DNA from: Sipunculus nudus
Lineage: Eukaryota > Annelida > Sipuncula > Golfingiida > Sipunculidae
Assembly (NCBI GenBank): GCA_026874595.1
Contig: CM049313.1
Span: 18,843,508-18,907,507 of the forward strand
Direction of reading: 5' to 3'
DNA length: 64,000 nucleotides
Numbering within the stretch: position 1 is the first letter of the stretch; each line of letters begins with the position of its first letter. Both the position numbers and the translations under genes were made by a program. The notes beneath the pieces are model-generated. The model worked only from the letters and a program-made list of their open reading frames with translations. It did no database searches and was not told where the DNA came from. Positions 1 through 17,400 of this stretch are shown here, piece after piece.

Positions 1-1056
1 ACCCATATCCTTGGAGCTATGGGGCTCCCAAGTACCTCTCAGAATAATGCAAAATTTGATACTAAAGCTCAAGTATCTGAATAACTACTGCATTGATCAC
101 CATAATTCTTTGCATGAATATTGATTATAGGATGTTCCATCACTTCCTGTAGACTGATGGTGCCACCTATATTTTTTCCAATTTTTATGAATTTTTTTCT
201 CTTTTTTTTCAGACCTGCAATGAAACTGTCATCTGTTAACAGGGCACAAATCGTAACCACTGGACCTGGAATCTTCAAAGTTAACATCCAGGGAGGTCCA
301 TGAAAAATCTCCTTGGAAACCTGAAATTAGGTCTCTGTTACCCATATCCTTGGAGCTATGGGGCTCCCAAGTACCTCCCAGAATAATTAAAAATTTGATA
401 CAAAAGCTCCAGTATCTGAATAACTAATGCATTGATCTCCTTAATTCTTTGCAGGCATATTGATCATGGAGTGTTCCACAATTTCCTGCAAACTGGTGGC
501 GCCACTTATTTTTTTTTTAATTTTTTAGGCATTTTTTCTCTATTTATGAGACATTCAAATGAACTGGTCATCTGTTAACATGACACAAACTGTAACTGCT
601 GAACCTAGAATCTTCTTACTTGACATCCAGGGAGACTAATGAAAAATCTCCTTGGAAACCTGAAATTAGGTTTCTGTTACCCATATTTTCCGAGCTATAG
701 GGCTCATAAATACCCCCAAGAATAATTAAAAATTTGATACAAACAAAAGCTCCAGTATCTGAATAACTAATGCCTTGATAGCCATGATTCTTTGGATATA
801 TATTGATCATGGAGTGTTTCATAAGTTCCTGCAGACTGGTGGCACTACCTGTATTTTTTTCAAATTTTTACATATTTTTTTTCTATTTATGAGACCTTCA
901 AATGAAGTTGTCATCTGTCCAAAAGCCCACTGAAACCCATTTCTAAGGACTCTTCACAATATTCATGATTTGTTTGCACTCTGGCAGTCATTTTGCTCAT
1001 TGTTCAACATTCCTTGAATTCAGCTGAGCGTCATGGCCCATGGGCCACTTGTTTGT
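1..1056 (-). repeat. Non-autonomous element with ~340-bp tandem units (copy cut by window start)
   Basis: About two and a half units repeat in minus orientation relative to the array at 55.87-60.61 kb. Each carries CCCATAT..TTGGAGCTATGGGGCT, GATCATGGAGTG, TGGTGGCGCCAC-like and CATCTGTTAACA..GCACAAA segments. It ends at 1019-1054 in the family's 5' signature, read on -: AAGTGGCCCATGGGCCATGA then CGCTCAGCTGA. Short ORFs here are artefacts of the repeat. Confidence 0.8.
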
Positions 1057-1248
1057 TGGAAACCTTTTTTTTTTTAGCAAAACGGAACTGATAGTGTGAA
1101 AGAAAAGGCACAACATTGCTCTGATTATGTTTGTTTAATAATTTTCTGGTGTAGTTATTACTAACTGGGAGTTTTTTAGCTATGGTACCTCAAAAAGAAG
1201 TTATCAAACACAGCCTTTACACCTTCTTGTTGTATTTTCTGACTGCAG

Positions 1249-6429
<5,181 letters not shown>

Positions 6430-6865
6430 CAGAAGATAATTTCAAGACAATTCAATTATACCTCCAAATCATTCAAAGTCAGGACTTTCTTAAGGATAAC
6501 AGACTTTCTTTAGGATAATGATTAACTGTGGCTGTGCTGTGGTATTGCCAAAAATGAGATCAGTATAATCTTTTTACACTAGTAAATGTACTTAAAATGC
6601 ATCAAAATACAGGAAACAGCTAGAATGATGGCTTGATATCAGTTCATGATGTCGACAGACTTAAGAGCAGCCACACAAACATGCTTAGTTTGTGAAAGCG
6701 ATAAATACAAGATAAGCTGTAAATAAAGCAGCACTGTAAAGTTATTTAACTGATGAAACAATCACTCGTTATGACTGCTGGGTGGAAGATGAGTGCACAG
6801 GATATAAAAGACAACATCAAAACCCTGTGTGTAGTTTCAATAAAATGTTATGATTTACAGTGTTG
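6430..6865 (+). other. ETFA: ETFA 3' UTR and poly(A) signal
   Basis: This stretch directly follows the stop codon and has no further open frame of note. A canonical AATAAA lies at 6839-6844, so cleavage is expected about 15-25 bases later. A dispersed repeat begins just after, at about 6883. Confidence 0.65.
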
Positions 6866-6882
6866 TTGCTATTTGTGATTTT

Positions 6883-7535
6883 TATGCCCCCGCCACAAAG
6901 TGGCCGGGGCATATAGTTTTACCCATGTCCGTCATTCCGAAATCAAACAGTTGTACGGACTTTTTTTCGCAATGCCTGCAGATATTGGCCTGATTTTTGG
7001 TGTGTGGTCAGATATTGACCAGTTACAGATCGAGTTCGCGTTTCATCCTAGTTGACCTACTTTTGACCGTTTTACGGCTCTTGAACATAGAAAATTTCAA
7101 GAAAAATATAAATGTTCATGACAAATACACATGTACAGACTTTTTTTCACAATGCCTGCAGATATTGGCCTGATTTTTGGTGTGTTGGCAGATAATGACT
7201 AGTTACAGATCAAGTTCGCGTTTCATCCCAGTTGACCTATTTTTGACCATATGACTGAGATCCTGAACATAGAAAATTTCATGAAAGACAGAAATTTTTA
7301 TGAAAAATGCACATGTAGGAACTTTTTTTCACAATGCCTGCAGATACTGGCCTGATTTTTGGTGTGTTGCTTGATAATGACCCGTTACAGATCAAGTTTG
7401 CATTTTGCCCTTGTTGACCTACTTTTGACCATACGACACCTCCCAAACTTAAAAAAAAATTTACAAAATTTAACAAATGTTTCTAATTTGCCCCAGGCGG
7501 GGCCATTCGTGTTGTTCCGACACATCTAGTTTTCT
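6883..7535 (+). repeat. Dispersed repeat with hairpin head and three ~180-bp core units
   Basis: It begins with a hairpin (TATGCCCCCGCCAC, loop, GTGGCCGGGGCATA), has three core units each with CTTTTTTTC, CAATGCCTGCAGATA, TGGCCTGATTTTTGGTGTG and GTTGACCTA, and ends CCCCAGGCGGGGCCATTCG ... CACATCTAGTTTT. This head-core-tail layout is typical of non-autonomous elements in mollusc genomes as I recall them. No protein. Confidence 0.7.
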
Positions 7536-9651
7536 ACAGTGATACACTGTTGTTAAGGATAGGTAACAATATTTGAAGTGCATAAAGATAAATACCAGTA
7601 TATCATTCAACACAATGATCTGGCATACATGGACGGAAAAAAATTTCCCCAAGGCTTACCTATTTTGTCAGTTTGGGTGAGTTATGCAGCACTGAATAAA
7701 ATGCAAATTTGTGATCAAACTGGCTCCTCTGAAACATGTTAGCCTGATTTTAAAGCTTACAAGCATGATCACCTAATGTCAACACAATCACTTCATCAAC
7801 AAAATTGGTCAAACTCATTGCATAGTTAGCACATGCATCATCAAGTGAAACCTTTTGCTTTACCAGATATTTATTCTACATTTCACCTACAAAAATATAT
7901 CTACACATCAACAGTCCTCAAACATGAATATCACTTCTACTGAGATGAACTACCTCACAAAATGATTGTTTATAGTATTCACAGTTGTGTTGAAATCAAA
8001 CATCTGTAAGAATCACATTTTACCTAAGTTTTGCATGATATGCATATTGAAGCATAGATAGTATTAGATTAGATACCTGTCCCAGTACCATAATGTAGTC
8101 GGCACAGTATCAAAGTTGTTAGGCTGTGACACTTTATATATTAACAAAGTATAATCAACAGTTGCACAAGAATTTGTAAATGTTTGAATGTTCATTAAAG
8201 CAATTAAACCGGGCTCAAATAAATAATAAAGAAAAAAAAAAGATTTACACTTTATGACACTACAGATGTCAGAAGCACCAAACAAATGTTCCAAGGTCGA
8301 TGTCCTTGTCCTGGTTTATACAAGTGAAATGACAGCCATATAAAATCGACTGAATTATATATATAATTTGTCTGTCACAGGATTTGTTATTCTGTTGTAT
8401 AGATTTATATTTTAAAAAGATACATATTATATTATCAAAGCTGAACACTGGGATACCAACCTGATATATATATACAATTTTTATACATGCACAGTATGAT
8501 TAAATATGGTAGGTAAAAATGCTTGGTTATCAGACTTATAAATCAGGGTTAGGATATCAGTGCATTTGAAACTAATGCTTGGCAAATGATAGTTCACATG
8601 CTGGTGGACTGTTTTTCTTCTCGATTAATACACAAGGTTTATGATTCATCAAACAAACTCTTCTGAAACCACCAGGCACAAACAGAAGTACAATGATGGT
8701 TATCAACTAAAATATACTCAATATGAGCACTACAACATCCAAACATGTATCACTGTTAAAAGGACTATACTTGTGACAAGACAATAACACTGTCAGAACC
8801 CCACACAGTAAAATGAAATGGTTATTTCATAGGAAAGTAATCTCTTATCTTAAGATGACAGAGTGCATAATAGTCTGACTGTGACAGGCACATACATTTA
8901 TATGCATACTGATAATGTAAGAATAATGAGGGTATACATCCTGGTTGCTCTGTGCCAGTCCAGTGGAGGAATAAACTTTATAACATAAGGCTAATCTAAC
9001 ACTGGTCTCTGCAGTTACTTCCCTGCCCCTGAGCTGTTACTGAAAGGAGATGGCATGACATCCTAACAGGTTTGTTTCACTACCAGAAGGCAAACAGGTT
9101 TATCCATGGCATTATGACATTTCCTAACAGTCAAGTGTTGTTAACAGGTTTATCCATAAGTAAACAAACATGACGAGATAAATCTATCTAATTTGGAGCA
9201 GGTAAACAACTGACAGCAGTACTCCAATAATTCCGGTAACTAGATTATACAATCTGTTCTGAGACTGCATCAGATGAGCTGAAATCATTAGCTCAAAAAT
9301 TACCCTTTTCACAGCCTATGTTTGCAAAATGATCACTCTTAGCTAGATTGCACTGTGTCAAAAGATGTTAAGTTCGTACCAGTATTCAAATTGTGTCATT
9401 TCCAGTAATGTATAGAGGCTAGGCTACTCCTTCAGAAATGAAGTAACATTAGTGAGAAGAAAAGTCTGCTCGTTCCACAGCAGATTATAGCATTAAATCT
9501 GCTGCACATGCAACTTGGTGGTTGGTGACTTTTAAGTATTGTTTACTCTGTTTACACGGTGTTGTTATTTTACTCAGAATGGGCAGATTCAGGGAGCAGG
9601 TCAGGACTCGTGATTTTGTCCGAGACGACCCATTGCTTGGCCAGTCTCATC
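7536..9651. other. Intergenic, no gene seen
   Basis: AT-rich sequence between ETFA and the colmedin-like gene. No splice-bounded coding segment or recognisable repeat was found in most of it. A 35-codon + strand ORF at 9579-9686 preceded by a good acceptor (gttattttactcag) overlaps the minus-strand candidate exon below and is probably its shadow. Confidence 0.5.
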
Positions 9652-9791
9652 TTACTGCTTATCAGAAGGGACAGCAACAGCCATGACATTTAAACCAACG
9701 TTTGTGTCCACAGGAGTCAGTTTGGGGTACCTAGAGAGAGCACCTATGGAGACAGATGCATTTTCTCCACAATCATCCACAATGTGCCCAC
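9652..9791 (-). CDS. Candidate terminal coding exon, unknown protein or alternative last exon
   Basis: After a possible acceptor tgctttgttgag|GT the - strand reads GGHIVDDCGENASVSIGALS, then RYPKLTPVDTNVGLNVMAVA and VPSDKQ, stopping at TAA. Composition is protein-like and GC content is above the surroundings. The start phase (x|GT, phase 1) equals that of every internal junction of the colmedin-like gene just upstream in transcription. It could be an alternative last exon, the end of an unknown gene, or a chance frame. I do not recognise the family. The acceptor is mediocre. Confidence 0.32.
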
Positions 9792-10064
9792 CTCAACAAA
9801 GCATGTGATATACTCGATTTACATTTAATAGATTTATTAAATTGAAGTACTGGTGATAAACTTGCCAGGGGCTGGTGTCATATGATGAACCATCACCAAA
9901 GGAGGATCGGTTCACTACCAGTTTGGTGTGGTAACAAACATTTTTGTGAAACCTTGGACAGATTTTAAATGTACCATTGATCATCCTGAAGGGCCTTTTT
10001 GTGTTCAATGAAATCTTAAATCATTTTTAGGGTTATCACAAAAGGTTGAACAAGTAATGTGGTC

Positions 10065-10440
10065 GAGTCCACACCTTCCGAGTCCAGGCTCAATGAGTTC
10101 AAATCCTTGAGTTTACTTGGAACCAGAGTCTTTGGTCCGAGTTCAACAAAAATCTCTTTTTAAAAAGATTTTTAAAATGAAACTGAGAGATTACTATAAG
10201 TATTTTTATGTTAGTTTACACATGCTTTTTATTTTTAGCTCCTGGTGCAGACCTAAGTCTTGTAGAAAAAGTCTTTTGTCTAATTTTTATTTCTAGTTTG
10301 CCCATGTATATAAATGTCTTTTTGTTATGGGACAGAGCTTTCCTTCAGTTTAACTTAAGACAGACTCGGCCTGATTTTCGACTCCTTACCTCCGAGTACC
10401 AAGTCCGAGTCCAGGACTCTTGGAGTCCGAGTCCCTGATA
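10065..10440. repeat. GAGTCC-rich dispersed element, uninterrupted copy
   Basis: Repeated GAGTCC/CCGAGT hexamers at both ends (10069-10140, 10360-10438) flank an AT-rich middle that resembles the split copy at 3770-5215. Non-coding. Confidence 0.6.
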
Positions 10441-10675
10441 AAGTGGCCTCAAGACTGGACTCTAGTCCTCTATCAAATAAATAAACACACACTGTCTGAC
10501 CACATGGGTTAATTTAATAATCTTGACTAGAATGCTTAATTAAACACAGTTTGTCTCTTCAAACATATCACACTAACCTGTTTCCAGTCAATTTATTTCA
10601 TACTTGGGACATTCTGTTGGTTCTGTTTAATCAGGATTTTACAAAATTATTTGCGTGCAAGTTTGAACCAACTTG

Positions 10676-11436
10676 TCAACTAATTAATAAAGGATAGGCC
10701 AGCTGATTGCCTTTATCCCAGCTATACAGCATTCTCTCTTTTGGATTGTATGCTACCATGTTATTTTGATGAAATGGGTTTACAAATGCAATGTTTACCT
10801 CCATCTTAGATTTAGTATACAGATCGTATGCAAAGTTGATGTTAGTGTGCTCGTTGGTGGTGCTCGTTATGAGGTACAGTACTCCGCACGTGATGAAGCC
10901 ATTACCATACTCCGCATGCTCCACTTCAATGCTCCACGTCTTCTCAATATCCAGATCAACTGGATCCATCTTAGACACCAGTAAAATATTTTTGAACCGA
11001 TCATGCCCATAAATGACCCACAGGCCATTTTCATCCACAGCGAAATCAAAGTAGTTATAATCCGTGTGGTACACATACTGGTTATGGTGAGTGGCTGCGT
11101 TTTTAATACTCCGTCTCGCTACCACCTCCTCTTTCTGTAGGTCGTACTTGATGATCTGGTTGGTGCTGTATTTCTGGTAGAATAAGGCACCTTTATATAT
11201 GACGTGACCTGTACCATAATAATGCTCCTTCAGCCTGTAGCGTTTCTCAATCTTGTTCTGCTGGAAGGAGCTCTGGGACTCATACTGCTCTAGGTGTTGG
11301 CCGTTGAAATGAGGCGTGGACCAGTATCGTCCTTCGAGGATGGCGTTCGGTGGAGATGGGTCCTTCATCCAGGCACCCCAGAATCGACCAGTGTACTTCT
11401 GATACATCGGCTTACCGACTTGGATGATACGACATT
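10676..11436 (-). CDS. Colmedin-like gene, olfactomedin-domain terminal exon
   Basis: The acceptor is atgtgtttcag|AA and the stop is TGA at 10676-10678; 252 residues follow the split codon. Olfactomedin hallmarks in order are [113 protein letters not shown], then [20 protein letters not shown] and AYPLL. The two Cys (ECR and ITCG) are the conserved disulfide pair. The domain is a five-bladed propeller used in cell-cell or matrix adhesion, for example gliomedin binding neurofascin/NrCAM at nodes of Ranvier. Length is normal and no break is seen. A TTTATT at 10592-10597 (AATAAA on -) could be its poly(A) signal. Confidence 0.96.
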
Positions 11437-14400
11437 CTGAAACACATTTTATGACCTGTTTTAGAAAATACTTGCAGAACAGCAGTAGTACACGATCTTT
11501 TATGTATTTACACATACATAAGAAAAGTACAATGTACAGATCTAAGAGGGAAGGGGAATGAACATCTGGGGTTTACACAGGTTGTGTCCGACTGTATCAA
11601 CAGACATGCTTCTCTTAGAACGACTTAGAATAATGCTGGGGTACAACTTATGCAGTGCAAGAAAATGTATGTTATTAAGGAATCCTGACAGTATTATAAT
11701 ATCTTTATATAATTATTAATTCATCACTCATAAACTAGATTTTTATTTAAGTTGGTAAATCTAAAATTAGCACACATATAATATTATTATATTAGGGAAA
11801 AAAAGGTCTTCCTTAGATGGACTATTTCAAATAATTTCTCAGAATGGATGAAAGTTAGTAGAAAATATTTGAACAATGATGACTGACCTCTTGTCCTTGG
11901 CTTGACTGTTGGTTCTGGTGTGGTGACAATTGGCGTGGTTGTAGGCACTGTAATATCACATTACAATACAGGCACTGTAAATATCCCATTACTACAGGAA
12001 GAGTTATCTTTGCCTGATACTGTCCAGAGTAAACATCATCTGAACTGAACTCCACTTATGAAGACTGTTGAGAAATGCATATGGCTACAATTATAAGTCT
12101 GGACATTTTGTAGTTTCAAAAACATGGCACCAAACAAAAATGTCTTTGGTTAAAATAATTTTTTAAATACTTAAATCTTTTATTCTTTAAATAAATAACT
12201 TGTGTACATGGCCTTAGCATATGGAAATGAAAAATCTGCAAAAATTAAGTATCATCAACACAGGTGTATATAGTAGTATCTTTTAAATCTCATCAGGGCT
12301 TTCAGGAACACATGGGTAAGCATCTTTGATGCTCAAAATCTCTTATGGATGCTCGGTTCTGAGGGTCCAAGCTTCTGAGGGGACTCGCAAATTTCTGGCT
12401 TTAGGACCTTGTATCAGTAAATGACCATCACTATCTGCCTCAAACAAACCATTCAGTGGTTTAAACACCGTGCTTATAACTGAGGCTTACATTTTGCTAT
12501 AAACATATATTCATATAATGACATGATTTCTTATCATAAAATACAAAAAAAGATTCAATTTGTACAAAACCCTTCAAAATTGGACACAAAATTTATGCCT
12601 GAGCATCCCAGATTCTTCAAATTATCTTCCTGTTGAAAGCCCTGATCTCATGTATGTAATCAATACATATATCGTCAAATTCAAAAGATCAATTACAGGT
12701 ATTCTGTGTTTTGTGCCAATCCATAAATGATATTAAAACATAAGTCAATTAAGGGTAACAAAATTAAGAATTTCCACTTTCATATCCTTATTTGTTTTAA
12801 ATATTTCTATTCCCGTGATATAATTACTCTGCCCTAATTAAGAGGGCTGGTGATACTTAATTGAAACTTTATGATATAGAGAGACACCTGCAATAAAAGG
12901 TTTCCAGCTTAAGTTCTGAGGCGGCCGTATATGTCAATGTGCATGAGGTACACTTAAGCTGTGTCAAATTCCATATACACGTTTATGCATGAAAAATTGT
13001 GATGTTTCAATGTGTCCGTCATTTTACATGCCTACCTGCATATATAAATAAACATCACCACAGGAGCAATTTTAAAACAGGTTCTGCGTGAACTCAGGGA
13101 TTCCCATAAAAGGAAATTCCAGCATCTAACTTCTGAAGGCTGGCTATACCCACTGTACCACTATATACTTTGATAGCTCACGCATACACACATGGAAACA
13201 CAGCTTAAAGGTGCCCATTTACCTGCCTTTTGAAAAAGAATATACATGATATCTGGCTTGTATCCTCTGTGTATATATTAAAGATCTAAGGGTAATTTTG
13301 GTTGAGAAAAGTTCTTATAAAGCCTTTGTGAAGGATGTATGAACTTGTTTATCAACAACGTTTATAAATACAGCAATATTGACTAACAGGAAAAACATGT
13401 AACTTAAGGTGGTAGGTAGCATATATGTGGAGGTACAAAGGTCACCTGTTGCAAAACACCATTTGCAAAGCTCTGGCTTATCCAACTTTTCGCCAGATGC
13501 ATTTGTTGATTTGTTTTGATTATATTGGCGGGCCCCAAAATATTAAAATAAACATGTTGTTGTAACCAAAACATACATGATATCCATGTTTGAATTCTGG
13601 CCTATTTTTATAAAAGCTCAAAGGAATTACCTTTAGTTTATAAAGGTCAGTTAGGTGATTGGGCCCCTTTTAATAATTACAAGAAATTATGATCAGTGTT
13701 TTGAGTTGACCTTTATTGTACATGTGATGGCTGTGTATAAACTGTGTATATTTATGATGACATTACCTGGTGTGGTGGTCATGGAGAGTCCAGGCTCTGC
13801 AACAAAATGCTGGTGTGAATGATGTCTCCGATGTCTGATACGCCCTGCAAGCAACATGCAACATGCTCAGGCTGTTAGTAAGTACCCACACCCCGAACAA
13901 ATGGGCACACGAGTTAACATTAATCCTGAAACATACCAAAGGCAAGGGGTTCCATTAAAAGAATGTTAGGGTCAGGCATCACTGGCGATTGTGCGTTACT
14001 GTTACCCAGTGCAAAGCAGCTGTAAGCCAACAACTCCTCAAGGCATCCACAGCCCTGTATATAGCCATGCGCAATTTTAGAATTTTAACGCCCCATACTA
14101 ACGAGCAGAATAAAGGAGATTTCATATTCATAACAAAAACAATAACGAAAACACTGTTCAAACCTTTCATTATCATTTAATGGCTAGAACTTTGGATCTG
14201 TGATAGGACAATTGTTTGTTCAAGGGCCACTCTGACTGTTCTTCATGCTGAGAGTTGACCACAAATGCGAGCATTGTACCACTAATGGGAGCTTTTTTTT
14301 TCAGAAGCAGCAAGAAAATGTAAATTAAATAAAACTAGTAAATATTATGGCGTATCTGGGTATATGCTCCACAATGAGCTGAGAAAAGCTACAACAAGAG

Positions 14401-17400
14401 CACCGCAAATGGTGCATAATACGCCCGTCACTTATCTTATGACCTCTGACTTCATTAAACATGCGTGAATTTTAATGAGAATATAATTCAGGTGAGAAAC
14501 TGGTTTGGTTAATATTCATGAGTTTCATGAAAATCCATCAGATTTTTGGCAAGTCATCACAGTGCCACCTAAGTCACCTCATTAAATATGCATGGATTTT
14601 GCTGGAAATCCAACTTGTGCAAGATTTTATATTGGTTAATATTTCTGTTGAGTTTTATAAAAATCCATCATATTCCTGGTCAGTTATCGTGGTATAATCA
14701 CCACAAAGTTGCCGAGTGGCCTCTGACCTCATTAAATATGTATGAATTTTGCCAATAATTGAACTCGGCCTGATCACCTATTGGTTAGTAGTTATGGCGA
14801 GTTGCGTGAAAATCAATTGAAGCTTAACATTATAGTGGCAACACTAATTAAATAAAGCTAAAGGACAGACGGAGGGACTGTAGGTATAGCATAATATTAC
14901 CTGTCATAGACAGGCATATAACAAGTAATAAATAGCCTGAAACACCAGGAGGGAAGGAGTCTGAAAAGAATGAGATGTTCAGTGATATCAGATTATTATT
15001 AACACAACCTTTGACCTTTTTCATTTAAGTTTAGGATTGCTACTTATGCTAAGGTGAAATGAAGCTGTTTTAAAGTGAAGAAAAGGTATTCAAGCAGCCA
15101 TGTACACCTTCCATAAATGACAGTAAATAAAGAGGACTTCACTGCCTGTCTCTGTAAAGGAGTTTCTTTTTTATCTTTAATGATCTTTGGTTTAATATCC
15201 CATGCATGCTGTACCATATCTCACTTGTGAAGAACTTCCAGATCAGACCTTACACAGTGAAGTTGAAATCACTGTGCTCATAGTAATAATAAGGCATGGC
15301 ACCACCAAGTGGCTGTGAGCTCATGCCCTTTTTGGTTTACAGGGTTCTACTTTCCCAGGTATGGATACAAGGGGGGGGGGGGCACAGCCCCCACCACCCT
15401 TGTTTGTGATGAAAAAGATAATATATCCTAAGATCCTCAGAACTCCCCTGTTTCCTGTATCTTTTGTTCAGAATTTTTAAAAGATGTTTGCATAAATTAC
15501 CAATCTTTGGCACTGATCATTACTAAAGGTCTTAACAATTTTGACAGAATTTCTTTAACTTTACCATAATCTTTATTAGTCCTCCATAATTAATTACTTT
15601 TACTTTTGAGACAGAAAATTCATGTTCATCTAATAACTTGACGACAAAATCATTAGTGGCATTAGAGCTTCTTGAGAACACCTTTCCTCAAAATTGTTAA
15701 TGAGCGGATACAAGCTTACATCTAGTGTAAGTCGATCTATAAAATACACACTGTGTGAAGAACAAGGTTCACTCCGGTAAGGGTGCAATATGCAGTAAAT
15801 CAGACAGAGCCATCCCAAGAATATGCAGTGTTAAGAGTTGAGGTAACATAACATTCAACATGCATACCAATCATTATACATTTTCATTTGCAAACCAAAG
15901 ACCATCACTTTAATTCATGGTGAGTGGTATTCATATGAAAAAATGGTCCTGTCACATTCTGTCAATAGAGCATAAAGGGCAGAGGATTAATTACATTTAA
16001 ATGATTCACTTGTATATTTGTGAAAATTATTCCTCAATAACCAGAACAGATTGTACAATACCAACTCAAAAACTGCCACATGTTCTTTAAAAAAAAAGAC
16101 CTATATTTAGATAGTTCTGCTCAGATATGTTTTTGGTATCCTTGTTTTGACTTATATGCTCCTGCCACTGATATGATGACATTGTACAGCCTGACATTCA
16201 CTGGCAAAGTTGCTGCCATGAGACATGATGCAACTAGAATTGCATGGGATCTGCAACTAGTAACCCAGTATATAATCACATGTGAATCGCTGGTGAGTGG
16301 GACTTGCAAAGCAACTTGCGACTGGCAGTCACAGATGATTGCAATTAAGTATTTTTGGCATGTCAGTAAACTTGCAATTCACTTGTGATCCTTTGTGACT
16401 GTTGCTGGCATCTGAGATTGCTTGTGATGTGATTTGTAACTTAATAACACCCAATTGGTTGCGAAAGTTTTGGTCAGGTAACTGAGTCTGTGACTTGCCT
16501 CACCTATGTGGACACCATCTTATCAAGTTTATCATCTCCAAAATAAACAACGTAGGGAACTCGATCTTGAGTCTGCCACTTTTATACCACCAGTCACAAT
16601 TTAAGCAGATGCAGGAGATCTCAAACTGCCCCTGACTGATCGCAGATAAAAAATTGCAGCAAAATCAACAGTGGGCAGCAGGCTTAACTTTAATTCATGT
16701 TATCCTGAATGAGATGGTTTTGGAACAAGGGAGTTCTTTATAGTTCCCTGTCAACCAAATTTTTGTTCCATTTAAAGAGAAATGTGAACTGAGACATGAA
16801 AAGCAGCAACATGAAGGAAACTTCAGGTCTTTAAGAAACAAATTTATCACTGGTTTACAGAGCTTCATTACAGATATATATGTTATATTTTCATAACAAA
16901 TGACCAGTTCAAACACTTAATTTACATATCAATGAAATGAGATCAGGTTGATTGCATAGCCATTTGTTTGAAAAGATTTCTAATTGTGGTCTAAATAATC
17001 TATTTCTAAAAGAATTTTTCTTGTTTGACAAATCCATCAAATGTTATATTACTCAAAAGCCAAAGAATGAAACTTCTTACACTGGTAATAAATATTATTA
17101 TATTTTGAAGCGTGTTACCAGTTCAACAGAATTTTTCCAATGACATGTATATCAGAGAAGAACCCCATATGATTATGATTATAGATAAAATTAGACATTT
17201 GAAACCATTCCTTTTGCCTGTTAATAAGAGGTAGAAAAAGTTTGATTTAAATCTGAAAGAACTTGCTTGTTTTTACAAAAACACATAAGATGGATTTGTG
17301 CACTAAACATATATGTCACTACACAGCTTACAGCATCTTGCCTGTTTTAATGAGTTAGAAATTACACACATTTATATATATTTTAATCATATCTCGAAAG

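Noticed and set aside
9579-9686. 35-codon plus-strand exon after a good acceptor
   Set aside because: Overlaps the minus-strand candidate exon; no upstream + strand gene with a matching donor, as ETFA already ends at 6429.
10766-11076. Overlapping ORFs on both strands within the olfactomedin exon
   Set aside because: Shadows of the real minus-strand frame, which carries all olfactomedin motifs.
13763-13945. 60-codon minus-strand ORF over the linker exon
   Set aside because: Wrong frame. The frame that joins to both neighbours in phase 1 reads the RxRR linker instead.
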